DNA from: an uncultured Campylobacter sp.
GTDB taxonomy: Bacteria; Campylobacterota; Campylobacteria; Campylobacterales; Campylobacteraceae
DNA: 7,159 nucleotides
Reading direction: 5' to 3'
NCBI RefSeq assembly: GCF_937949835.1
Contig: NZ_CALEDC010000473.1
Coordinates: 1 to 7,159 of the forward strand
Of the stretch, positions 1 through 6,241 are shown one piece after another (position 1 is the first letter of the stretch; every line of letters begins with the position of its first letter). The notes beneath the pieces were generated by a model that was given only the letters and a program-made list of their open reading frames with translations, had not been told where the DNA came from and made no database searches. The position numbers were made by a program, and so were the translations under genes.

Positions 1-148
1 TTTGGACGCTAAATTTTAAAAGGCGAAATTCAAAACGGCAAATTTCGAGCGCTCAAATTTTAAAAGCGCTTTCGAAAGTAGCGAGACGGGGCTGCCCGAC
101 GCCGTGAGCTCGTAAAATTTAAAGGCGAATTTCAAGGCGCACAAAATG

Positions 149-194
149 GTTTAAATTTTTAAATTTCGTAGACGTGGGATTTAAAAATTTAAAC
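149..194. repeat. Perfect 16-bp inverted repeat upstream of murC
   Basis: The left arm GTTTAAATTTTTAAAT (149-164) is the exact reverse complement of the right arm ATTTAAAAATTTAAAC (179-194). The 14-base spacer (165-178) is more GC-rich. Pairing stops at both ends (148/195 and 165/178 do not match). The right arm ends 32 bases before the murC start and would lie in the -35 or UP-element region of a promoter with its -10 near 204-209. No T-run follows on the plus strand, so a plain intrinsic terminator reading towards murC is not favoured. An operator, a cruciform or part of an AT-rich promoter are all possible; none is demonstrated. Confidence 0.85.
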
Positions 195-212
195 ATAACT
201 ATCTATTATATT
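179..212 (+). promoter_or_regulatory. Possible sigma-70-type promoter for murC
   Basis: TATTAT at 204-209, or TATATT at 207-212, resembles a -10 box and sits in an A/T-rich stretch; CATAAC at 194-199 is a weaker alternative. Campylobacter vegetative promoters usually lack a conserved -35 box and rely on the -10 plus upstream A/T-rich DNA, which fits. Starting from the 204-209 box would give a very short leader of about 11 bases before the GTG. The assignment rests only on pattern and position. Confidence 0.3.
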
Positions 213-216
213 ATTT

Positions 217-221
217 AAGGA
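217..221 (+). promoter_or_regulatory. Ribosome binding site of murC (supports GTG start)
   Basis: AAGGA lies five bases before the GTG at 227. No other start nearby has a site this good, so it decides in favour of the non-ATG start. Confidence 0.8.
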
Positions 222-226
222 CAAAG

Positions 227-1534
227 GTGAAAAAGGTTCATTTTATCGGCATCGGCGGCATAGGCATCTCCGCATTAGCGAGATTTTTACACGAGAAAAA
301 TTTTATCATCTCAGGCTCGGATATCAAAGAGAGCGAGACGACCTACAAGCTAAGAGCGGACGGCATGGATATCATCACTCCGCACGACGCTTCGGCGATC
401 AAAGATCAGGAGATCGTCATCTACTCCGCCGCGATCAAAGAGGACAACGTCGAGCTGCAAGCCGCGCGCAAAAAGGGTATCGTCTGCCTCTCGCGCAAGG
501 AGGCCCTGCCCTTCGTGCTAAAAGACAAGCGCGTCTTCGCAGTCGCCGGCGCGCACGGCAAAAGCACCACGAGCGCGATAACCTCGGCGCTGATAAACGG
601 CTCGGTCATCATCGGCGCGATCTCCAAGCAGTTCGGCTCGAATATGAAATACGAAAACAGCGAAAACATCATCTTCGAAGCCGACGAGAGCGATTCAAGC
701 TTTTTAAATTCCAACCCCTACGTCGCGGTCGTGACCAACGCCGAGCCCGAACATATGGATCATTACGACAACGATTTGGATAAATTTCACGCGGCGTATC
801 GCGGCTTTTTGGAGCGCGCCAAGATCCGCGTGATAAACGCCGAGGATGAGTTTTTAAGCTCGATAAAGCTCGGCTGTATCAAGCTCTTTCCTTCGCGCGA
901 CATAACGGATCTGAAGGTGCTGCTGCGCGATCATCAGCCGTTTATGAGCTTTAATCTAAAAGAGCTTGGACGCTTCGAGGTTTACGGGCTCGGAAGGCAC
1001 ATCGCGATCGATGCGTCGCTAGCGATCCTAGCCGCTGCGTGCGAGACGGGACTAGAGCAGATCCGCAAAAATTTACTAAATTACAAAGGGATCAAAAAGC
1101 GCTTTGACATCCTGTGCGCCACCCCAAACTTCGTGCTCATCGACGACTACGGCCACCACCCCACCGAGATCAGAGCGACTCTGCAAAGCGCGCGCGAATA
1201 CGCTAGCCTGCTAGGTCTTAGCAAGATCACGGCGATCTTTCAGCCGCACCGCTTCAGCAGGCTTAAGGCGAATTTAAACGCTTTTAAGGAGTGCTTTGCG
1301 GGCGTGGAGGAGTTAGTCGTACTGCCTGTTTACGCCGCGGGCGAGCCTAACAACGGCATCGATCTGAAAGAGGAGTTTAAGGGGCTCGGGGCACTATTTA
1401 CCGAGCGGGTCTTTAGAAACGGCGAGAAGATAGAATTTAGCGATATTTTCGGCGTACGCCACATCATAAACGACGGGCTCGTGATCGGATTTGGCGCAGG
1501 CGACATCACCTATCAACTGCGCGGAGAATTTTAA
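227..1534 (+). CDS. murC: UDP-N-acetylmuramate--L-alanine ligase (MurC)
   Basis: This 435-residue cytoplasmic Mur ligase couples ATP hydrolysis to addition of L-alanine to UDP-N-acetylmuramate, the first amino-acid step of the peptidoglycan stem peptide. The three-domain plan is visible. The N-terminal nucleotide-sugar domain has GIGGIGISALA (residues 8-18). The central ATPase domain has the P-loop GAHGKSTT (108-115, Lys112), EADESD (151-156) and TNAEPEHMDHY (170-180). The C-terminal domain begins near KGIKKRFD (287-294), followed by DDYGHHPTEI (306-315), FQPHRFSR (338-345) and GAGDI (423-427). The usual P-loop is GTHGKTTT, so Ala109 and Ser113 are mild variants, probably lineage-wide. The length is below that of E. 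coli MurC (about 490) but typical of Campylobacterota. The GTG start is supported by AAGGA and by family alignment at MKKVHFIGIGG. It is the first gene of a likely operon; the next gene starts 61 bases after its stop. Confidence 0.97.
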   Translation: MKKVHFIGIGGIGISALARFLHEKNFIISGSDIKESETTYKLRADGMDIITPHDASAIKDQEIVIYSAAIKEDNVELQAARKKGIVCLSRKEALPFVLKDKRVFAVAGAHGKSTTSAITSALINGSVIIGAISKQFGSNMKYENSENIIFEADESDSSFLNSNPYVAVVTNAEPEHMDHYDNDLDKFHAAYRGFLERAKIRVINAEDEFLSSIKLGCIKLFPSRDITDLKVLLRDHQPFMSFNLKELGRFEVYGLGRHIAIDASLAILAAACETGLEQIRKNLLNYKGIKKRFDILCATPNFVLIDDYGHHPTEIRATLQSAREYASLLGLSKITAIFQPHRFSRLKANLNAFKECFAGVEELVVLPVYAAGEPNNGIDLKEEFKGLGALFTERVFRNGEKIEFSDIFGVRHIINDGLVIGFGAGDITYQLRGEF

Positions 1535-1584
1535 GCTTGAAAGCTCTCGCCAAATTTATTAGACAAACTCCGCTACGGGCGGGC

Positions 1585-1589
1585 AAGGA
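1585..1589 (+). promoter_or_regulatory. Ribosome binding site deciding a TTG start
   Basis: AAGGA is followed by six bases and then the TTG at 1596. The first in-frame ATG comes only at codon 60, after both membrane helices, so this site and the hydrophobic N-terminus together fix the TTG as the start. Confidence 0.75.
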
Positions 1590-1595
1590 TAAAAT

Positions 1596-2414
1596 TTGAG
1601 ATTTTTGGTGTTTATTTTCGCATTTTTATTTATCGCGGCGATCTTTTTCGTGCGGGACGAAATTTTAAGCAAAAGGGCCAAAATCATCGCCACGGCGCTG
1701 ATCGTGCTGCTGTGCGCGGGAGCGTATTTTTATGAAAGCGCGAGCGAGCGCTCCGCTAAGCTTGAGGAGGAGATGGTGTTTAAATTTAACGCAGGCGCCA
1801 GATTAAGATGCGGCAGCGCGATAAATTTCGCTTCTGAAGCTCGCGGCTCGGCAAATTCCTCTCCCGAAAAATACGGCGAGGATGCGAAAAATTTGGGCGT
1901 GCAAGCCGGCGAAGCAAATTTAAACGCGCAGGATAAGACCGCTTCTGCCGCGCAAAGCTCAACCGCTCAAACGAACGAGCAGGCTTCGGTCGCGCAAATA
2001 AACGGCGCCGTCTCGGGCGGACAAAATTCCGCACAAAGCCCTACTTCGCAAAATTCTACGCAGCAGAACGATACGCAGAATCGCACGCCGCAAAATTCCG
2101 TACGCCAAGAAGGTATGCGAAGCGCTGTCTCACAAAATTCCGCGCAACGAGACGACACGCAAACCTCCGATCCCCAAGGCTCAGCGCAGAATTTTAACGC
2201 AGCCGAGCAAAATTCTATGCAAGGCCCTACAGCGCAAAATTCTAAAACTGTGCAAAATTTCGCCGCAGACAAAGAGCTAGGCTCCGCGCAGATCGTGACG
2301 CGAGAGAACTTCACCTACTCCTTTTCGCTGGGCGCTTTCATCGCTAAAAAAAGCGCGGGTGCGGAGTTTAAGGGCAAAACCTACAAGATCAAAGAGTGCG
2401 TTTATGATCAGTGA
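1596..2414 (+). CDS. Small two-helix membrane protein of the murC-mutS2 locus with Q/N/S-rich insertion
   Basis: This 272-residue protein has hydrophobic helices at about residues 3-19 and 29-46, joined by the basic loop RDEILSKRAK. The positive-inside rule puts that loop in the cytoplasm and the long C-terminal part in the periplasm. Its place between murC and mutS2 matches the small integral membrane proteins at the same position in C. jejuni (Cj1053c) and H. pylori (HP0622), whose function is unknown to me. Those are only around 100 residues as I recall. The likely core is residues 1-74, ending in FNAGARLRCG, plus 235-272, containing FTYSFSLGAFIAKK and KIKECVYDQ. Between them, about residues 75-234 are low-complexity and rich in Gln, Asn, Ser, Thr and Ala, with repeated QNS. 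Cys72 and Cys268 flank the insertion and could form a disulfide. No D/E-x-N-x-S/T glycosylation sequon was found. The frame stays open and in phase, so this is an expansion and not a broken gene. Its last 11 bases overlap mutS2. Confidence 0.85.
   Translation: MRFLVFIFAFLFIAAIFFVRDEILSKRAKIIATALIVLLCAGAYFYESASERSAKLEEEMVFKFNAGARLRCGSAINFASEARGSANSSPEKYGEDAKNLGVQAGEANLNAQDKTASAAQSSTAQTNEQASVAQINGAVSGGQNSAQSPTSQNSTQQNDTQNRTPQNSVRQEGMRSAVSQNSAQRDDTQTSDPQGSAQNFNAAEQNSMQGPTAQNSKTVQNFAADKELGSAQIVTRENFTYSFSLGAFIAKKSAGAEFKGKTYKIKECVYDQ
2022..2260 (+). repeat. Codon-phased CAAAATTC repeats encoding QNS units
   Basis: CAAAATTC begins at 2022, 2049, 2091, 2133, 2208 and 2235, with a CAAAATTT variant at 2253. 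The spacings are 27, 42, 42, 75, 27 and 18 bases, all multiples of three, and each copy reads Gln-Asn-Ser (the last Gln-Asn-Phe). Between copies, related QNDT, QNRT and SAQ words are diverged, so this is an old degenerate array and not a recent perfect tandem repeat. Confidence 0.85.
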
Positions 2415-4611
2415 CGAACTATTTATGCGCCTCGATCTGGGCGAGTATCTAGCCAAATTTAAAAGCTTTTTGGCGCGCGAAAAGCCGCTGTTTTTAAGCG
2501 GCGATAGTAAGCTAAATTTTGAAAAAATTTCAGAGCTTACGAAATTTGATCTGGCGCAGTGCGAGAGCGTCGCAAACCTAGACGACGCGCTGATGCGCAT
2601 CTCAAAGCACGGCGTGCTTCATATCAGCGAAATTTACGAGTTTAGCAAGATTGTCCGTTACTTTGCGTATCTCAAAAAGCAGCCTTTTGAGGGCAAACTC
2701 GCCGCTTGGCTTGCAAAGATCGAGATCCCGCAGCCCATCGCGCAACTAAAGGATTATTTCGACGATCAGGGCGGCTTTCGCGACGCGATAGACGAGCGCT
2801 TCGGCGCGCTGAACGAGGCGTTTAAGATAAAGCGTGACGAGATCGAGCAGACGCTAAAAAGGCTGATCTATTCCAAAGCCCTTTCGCCCTATCTTGCCGA
2901 CACGCAGATCCACTACATAAGCGATACCGAGGCTCTGCTGGTGCGCGGCGGCTTTAATCACGTGCTAAAAGGCAGCGTCGTAGCGCGCTCAAGCGGAGGC
3001 TATTTTTACGTGCTGCCCGATGCGATCTCGGCTCTGAAGTCCGCTCAAAGCGCGATTTTGGATAAAAAAGAGCAGATCGTATTCGAGCACTGCAAGCAGA
3101 TCAGCGCGGTTTTTAATAAAAACTTAGCCTTTCTGAAATTTATAAACGCCGCCTTCGACGCGGTCGATGCGCTGATTGCGCGCGCCGCGATGGCAAGAGC
3201 GAGCGATTATGAGTTCATCCTGCCTGAGCCCTCGCGCGACATCGTCCTAGACAGCTTCGCCCACCCCGCGCTTAAAAATCCAAAGCGCGTGAGCGTGGAA
3301 TTTAGCGGCAAAATTCTACTCATCACCGGCGTGAATGCGGGCGGAAAATCGATGCTTTTAAAAAGCATTCTAAGCGCGGCGCTGCTAGCCAAATACCTCC
3401 TTCCGATGCCTATTCGCGCAAGCGGCAGCCGCATCGGCACCTTTAAGGAGTTCGAGCTCATAATGGAGGATCCGCAAAACTCCAAAAACGACATCTCGAC
3501 CTTCGCGGGCAGGATGGTTGCCTTTAGCAAGCTGTTCGGGCGCAAAGAAATTCTAATCGGCGTCGATGAGATCGAGCTGGGTACCGATTTTGAGGAGGCT
3601 GCGAGCTTATACGGCGCGATGATCGAGCAGCTGATAAGCAGCGACGTGAAGATGATCATCACCACGCATCACAAGCGCCTAGCGATGCTGCTAGCAAAGG
3701 ATCCGCGCGTGGAGCTGCTAGCGGCGCTTTACGACGAGAAAAACAGCGCGCCGAAATATGAGTTTTTAAAGGGCACGATCGGCAAATCCTACGCCTTTGA
3801 AACCGCGCTGCGCTACGGTATAGCGCAAAATTTGATCGCCGCGGCGCGCAAAAACTACGGCGAAAACAAAGAAAACCTAAACGAAGCGATCTCAAAAGCG
3901 ATAAATTTAGAGCTTGAGCTAAAGCAAAAACTAGCCCAAACGCAACAAAAAGAGGAGAAATTAGACGCGCTAAGCGAGGCGCTAAAAGATCAGCGCGAGC
4001 GCGCGCAAAGCGAGCTGAGAGCCGAGCTTTCAAGGCTGCAAAACGAATACTACCGCGCCATTTCGGAGGCCAAACGCAGCGTGAGCCTAAGCGACGTGCG
4101 CGAAAAGCAGCGCGCCATAAACCGCGCAAACGAGCTCGCACGGGCCGTGCAGCAGCCCGAATTTAGCGCGCCAGAGCTGCAAAGCTTTAAAGCGGGCGAT
4201 CGCGTAAAATACGGCAAGATCAAGGGCGAAATTTTATCGCTCAGTAAAACCCAGGCGCTGATGCTAAGCGACGGCATCAGGCTGCGCGTGCCGCTTAGCG
4301 AGCTAAAGCGCAGCGAAGCGGCGCCCGCGCCCGCAAAAAATATCAGCATCAAGGTGCAAAAGCCCGCCTCCGCGTCGCTCGTGCTAGATCTGCACGGCTT
4401 GCGCGCCGAGGAAGCAATCAGCAGGCTTGATAAATTCATCAGCCAAAGCCTCGTGATGGGCTTTGATGAGATCATCGTAAAGCACGGCATCGGCACGGGC
4501 AAGCTCGCGTTCGCGGTAAAGGAGTTTTTAAAATCGCACCCCAGCGTCAAGGGCTTTCGCGACGGCACGCCCGCAGAAGGGGGCTTCGGCTCAAAGGTCG
4601 TCTCGCTTTAG
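2404..4611 (+). CDS. mutS2: DNA mismatch repair-family ATPase MutS2 with Smr domain
   Basis: This 735-residue protein has the full MutS2 architecture. Residues 1 to about 290 form the core/lever region. The ATPase follows, with Walker A GVNAGGKS (309-316), STFAGRM (365-371), Walker B ILIGVDE (383-389) running into ELGTDFEEA, and the THHKRLAML switch near 421-429. A charged coiled coil spans about 485-590, then a small beta-rich segment (about 594-635, FKAGDRVKYGKIKGE). The C-terminal Smr domain (659-735) carries LDLHG (661-665) and HGIGTG (694-699). No N-terminal mismatch-recognition domain is present, as expected for MutS2. In H. pylori, MutS2 suppresses recombination and helps with oxidative damage; in Bacillus it acts on collided ribosomes. 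Which role applies here is not visible. The ATG at 2404 gives the family N-terminus (ISDELFMRLDLGEYL) and a length close to the C. jejuni protein. A GTG at 2359 would add 15 unconserved residues. The 11-base overlap with the upstream gene suggests translational coupling. Confidence 0.96.
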   Translation: MISDELFMRLDLGEYLAKFKSFLAREKPLFLSGDSKLNFEKISELTKFDLAQCESVANLDDALMRISKHGVLHISEIYEFSKIVRYFAYLKKQPFEGKLAAWLAKIEIPQPIAQLKDYFDDQGGFRDAIDERFGALNEAFKIKRDEIEQTLKRLIYSKALSPYLADTQIHYISDTEALLVRGGFNHVLKGSVVARSSGGYFYVLPDAISALKSAQSAILDKKEQIVFEHCKQISAVFNKNLAFLKFINAAFDAVDALIARAAMARASDYEFILPEPSRDIVLDSFAHPALKNPKRVSVEFSGKILLITGVNAGGKSMLLKSILSAALLAKYLLPMPIRASGSRIGTFKEFELIMEDPQNSKNDISTFAGRMVAFSKLFGRKEILIGVDEIELGTDFEEAASLYGAMIEQLISSDVKMIITTHHKRLAMLLAKDPRVELLAALYDEKNSAPKYEFLKGTIGKSYAFETALRYGIAQNLIAAARKNYGENKENLNEAISKAINLELELKQKLAQTQQKEEKLDALSEALKDQRERAQSELRAELSRLQNEYYRAISEAKRSVSLSDVREKQRAINRANELARAVQQPEFSAPELQSFKAGDRVKYGKIKGEILSLSKTQALMLSDGIRLRVPLSELKRSEAAPAPAKNISIKVQKPASASLVLDLHGLRAEEAISRLDKFISQSLVMGFDEIIVKHGIGTGKLAFAVKEFLKSHPSVKGFRDGTPAEGGFGSKVVSL

Positions 4612-4615
4612 GCTT

Positions 4616-4633
4616 AGGCTCAAAGGCCTTTTT
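4616..4633 (+). terminator. Weak possible terminator after mutS2
   Basis: AGGC (4616-4619) can pair with GCCT (4626-4629) around a six-base loop, and five T's (4629-4633) follow. Four base pairs is short for an intrinsic terminator, so read-through into the permease gene remains possible. Confidence 0.25.
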
Positions 4634-4851
4634 GCTTTAGACGTGAGCGCGAACGATGCGAAGAAATTCGCCCCATTTCATCTATGCCTTCGCCGAGGTT
4701 TTTCAAAAGCACGGGTGCTTTTAACGTAGAATTTCGCCGTGGAATTTTAAATTTTACGCCCGCACCGTGCAAATTTAAATCGGCGCCCGCAGTGCGTTTA
4801 AATTTATCTTTAAATTCCATTCCGCACGCCCGCGCCGCTAAATTTGAACAT

Positions 4852-4886
4852 GGCGTTAAATTTAAAGGCGCCGTTAAATTTAAAAG
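4852..4886 (+). repeat. Tandem 18-bp-period TTAAATTTAA element before the permease gene
   Basis: GTTAAATTTAAA occurs at 4855-4866 and again at 4873-4884, exactly 18 bases apart; neighbouring bases partly match as well. The inner TTAAATTTAA (4856-4865 and 4874-4883) is itself a palindrome, and GGCGCC (4867-4872) between the copies is another, so the two copies are both direct and inverted repeats. The second copy runs into the ribosome binding site, so pairing or protein binding here could affect translation or transcription of the permease gene. Confidence 0.75.
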
Positions 4887-4889
4887 GGG
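4884..4889 (+). promoter_or_regulatory. Ribosome binding site of the ABC permease gene
   Basis: AAGGGG is followed by six bases before the ATG at 4896. It abuts the second TTAAATTTAA copy, so folding of that repeat could influence access to it. Confidence 0.65.
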
Positions 4890-4895
4890 CGCGCG

Positions 4896-5987
4896 ATGAA
4901 CGCTCTGCGAAAATCCCTGCTTCGAATTCGCGCGCTGATAAAAAAGGAATTTTTGGCGATGTTTCGCGACAAGGGCACGCGCATGGTGCTGATCGTGCCG
5001 GTGCTGGTGCAGGCGATCATATTCGGCTACGGCGCGAATTTCACCCCCGAGCAGGTGCGCTACGCGATTTTGGACGACGCCCGCGATGCGACGTCCACCG
5101 CGCTGGTACAGCAGATCGCCGCTACGCCGATGTTTAAAACAGATCTTGGCTGCAAAGACCTAACCTGCCTGCGCCGCGCGGTAAGCGAGGGCGAGGCGAT
5201 CATCGGGATCTATTTTGGCAGCGATTTTAAGGACACGCACGAGCTTTTGATCATCGCGGATTCGCGCAATACGACCTTGGCAAACACCGTCATCGGCTTC
5301 GTGCAGGCCATAGCGGGGGAATACAATGCGCAGCATTTTGTCAATTTAATCAGCATAAATCCGCGCTATGTTTTTAACGAAAACACGATCACGCGCTACA
5401 CGATCATGACGGGGATGATTTTGGGGCTTTCGATGATTCAGGTGCTGATGCTATCGGCGTTTAGCGTCTCCCGCGAGCGCGAGGAGGGGAGCTTCGATAT
5501 GATGCTGATGACGCCCGCGAACCCGCTTGAGATGCTGATCGGCAAAGCCGTGCCGCCCGTGCTGATCGCGATCGCGCAGGGGCTCGCGCTGTTTTTGATC
5601 TGCGTATTTTACTTTGAAATTCCGTTTCGAGGGCGCTTTGCGGATCTTTTTGCGATCATCGCGATCTTTAGCGCCTGCAACGTAGGCATCGGCCTCGTGA
5701 TCTCGACCGTCTGCAAAACCTCGCTACAATCGGTCGTAAGCTCGTTTTTGTTCCTGCTGCCGTGCATTATGATAAGCGGGCTGATAACGCCTGCGGACGC
5801 GATGCCGCGGTGGTTTTACTACATCGCGCACCTAGATCCGATGTATTATGCCAACAACTGCATGTGGCGGATCTATCTGGAGGGCGCGGGCCTAGGCGAG
5901 CTGTGGCATCTCATCGTACCGCTGCTGCTGATCGGCGTGGGCACGTTGAGCTTTGCGGCGTCGCTTTTTAGAAATAAGCTGGATTAG
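4896..5987 (+). CDS. ABC-2 type transporter permease (YhhJ/YbhR-like)
   Basis: This 363-residue inner-membrane protein has the layout of ABC-2 exporter permeases: a cytoplasmic N-terminus, TM1 at about 27-46, a large periplasmic domain (about 47-166), then five further helices near 169-190, 218-240, 250-272, 278-297 and 336-357. Family motifs are SREREEGSF (192-200), the TPANPLEMLIGK stretch (206-217) that contacts the ATPase, ISGLITPADAMPRWFYYI (293-310), and DPMYYANNCMWRIYLEG (314-330). E. coli YhhJ is of similar size (about 375). Relatives usually work with an ATPase, often a second permease and a HlyD-type periplasmic adaptor, exporting drugs or other hydrophobic compounds; the substrate here is unknown. 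None of those partners is in the window: mutS2 lies 284 bases upstream and a convergent gene downstream. Cys86 and Cys91 (GCKDLTC) in the periplasmic domain could form a disulfide. The ATG has a good ribosome binding site. Confidence 0.9.
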   Translation: MNALRKSLLRIRALIKKEFLAMFRDKGTRMVLIVPVLVQAIIFGYGANFTPEQVRYAILDDARDATSTALVQQIAATPMFKTDLGCKDLTCLRRAVSEGEAIIGIYFGSDFKDTHELLIIADSRNTTLANTVIGFVQAIAGEYNAQHFVNLISINPRYVFNENTITRYTIMTGMILGLSMIQVLMLSAFSVSREREEGSFDMMLMTPANPLEMLIGKAVPPVLIAIAQGLALFLICVFYFEIPFRGRFADLFAIIAIFSACNVGIGLVISTVCKTSLQSVVSSFLFLLPCIMISGLITPADAMPRWFYYIAHLDPMYYANNCMWRIYLEGAGLGELWHLIVPLLLIGVGTLSFAASLFRNKLD

Positions 5988-6241
5988 GGATTTAGATCGG
6001 AATTTTAGAATTTCAGCTGGAATTTTGGCTTGGATTTTGCTTCGTCGGAATTTTTGGATTGAACCTCTGCTTAAAATTTTAAATTGATCGCGGATTTCGG
6101 CTTGGAATTTTGCCATAAATTTTTGCGCGTTCGTAGCGGATAAAATTAAATCAAAATCCCGTGTTTTCGCCTGGTGCGTCGCGATAAAATTCCGCACCTT
6201 AAATTTTAAAAATTTTGCGAAATTCCGTCTTGCGAGTAGAG
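5988..6241. other. AT-rich convergent gap between the permease and the minus-strand gene
   Basis: Two convergent genes end here, so transcription termination from both sides is expected, but no strong hairpin with a T-run was found on either strand. TTAAAATTTTAA at 6071-6082 is a 12-bp palindrome. AAATTT occurs at 6074, 6117, 6201 and 6210. A minus-strand open frame overlapping the permease 3' end reads as Lys-Phe-Gln-rich string and is not convincing. Confidence 0.55.
5999..6111. repeat. Degenerate GGAATTTT word cluster
   Basis: GGAATTTT starts at 5999, 6019, 6047 and 6104, with a GGATTTTG variant at 6032. GGCTTGGATTTTGC (6027-6040) and GGCTTGGAATTTTGC (6099-6113) are near-identical copies differing by one A. 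Spacing is irregular, so it is a cluster of related words and not a tandem array. No coding or structural role is visible. Confidence 0.6.

Larger units (their letters stand above)
1..226. other. AT-word-rich upstream region of murC, no convincing gene
   Basis: No reading frame here has a start, a ribosome binding site and plausible composition. Short open frames on both strands translate into Lys-Phe-rich strings that simply read the AAATTT words. The end of an upstream gene could lie in the first 20 bases (a TAA occurs in two plus frames), but this cannot be decided. AAATTT occurs seven times (11, 40, 55, 115, 153, 161, 185). AGCGCT at 48-53 and 65-70 can form a 6-bp stem with an 11-base loop, and CTTTCGAAAG at 69-78 is a 10-bp palindrome. 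The strongest structure, the 16-bp inverted repeat at 149-194, is listed separately. Confidence 0.6.
4612..4895. other. Noncoding gap between mutS2 and the permease gene
   Basis: This 284-base gap contains six AAATTT words (4749, 4771, 4800, 4840, 4858, 4876). Open frames on both strands translate to Lys-Phe/Asn-Leu-rich strings that read these words and lack ribosome binding sites, so I call it noncoding. Its 3' end holds the tandem TTAAATTTAA element and the permease ribosome binding site. No convincing -35/-10 pair was seen, although the AT-rich stretches leave room for one. Confidence 0.6.

Noticed and set aside
1537..1599. 20-codon frame from a TTG after murC, ending in a TGA that overlaps the next gene's TTG
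   Set aside because: The only upstream GGAG is about ten bases away and the peptide has no recognisable feature; the AAGGA at 1585-1589 already explains initiation at 1596.
1967..2314. Minus-strand open frame with many cysteines and repeated Glu-Phe-Cys
   Set aside because: It is the reverse complement of the QNS repeats: GAATTTTG read in frame gives Glu-Phe-Cys/Trp-type words. It lies wholly within the sense gene, and the cysteine pattern follows from that gene's codons.
2359..2403. GTG start extending MutS2 by 15 residues
   Set aside because: The added residues read the upstream gene's 3' end in another frame, are unlike the family N-terminus, and the ATG at 2404 gives the expected length.
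3207..4568. Three long minus-strand open frames inside mutS2
   Set aside because: They are antisense shadows of a GC-rich coding sequence with complete MutS2 motifs; their Arg/Ala/Ser-rich products show no domain.
4620..4820. 66-codon minus-strand frame in the mutS2-permease gap
   Set aside because: It has the same AAATTT-driven composition, and no recognisable domain.
4684..4899. 71-codon plus-strand frame whose TGA overlaps the permease ATG (ATGA)
   Set aside because: The overlap is tempting as translational coupling, but there is no ribosome binding site before its ATG and the product is a Lys-Phe/Asn-Leu string produced by AAATTT words.
5892..6197. 101-codon minus-strand frame overlapping the permease 3' end
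   Set aside because: It overlaps a well-supported gene by about 96 bases and its repetitive Lys-Phe-Gln-Ala composition reflects the GGAATTTT cluster.
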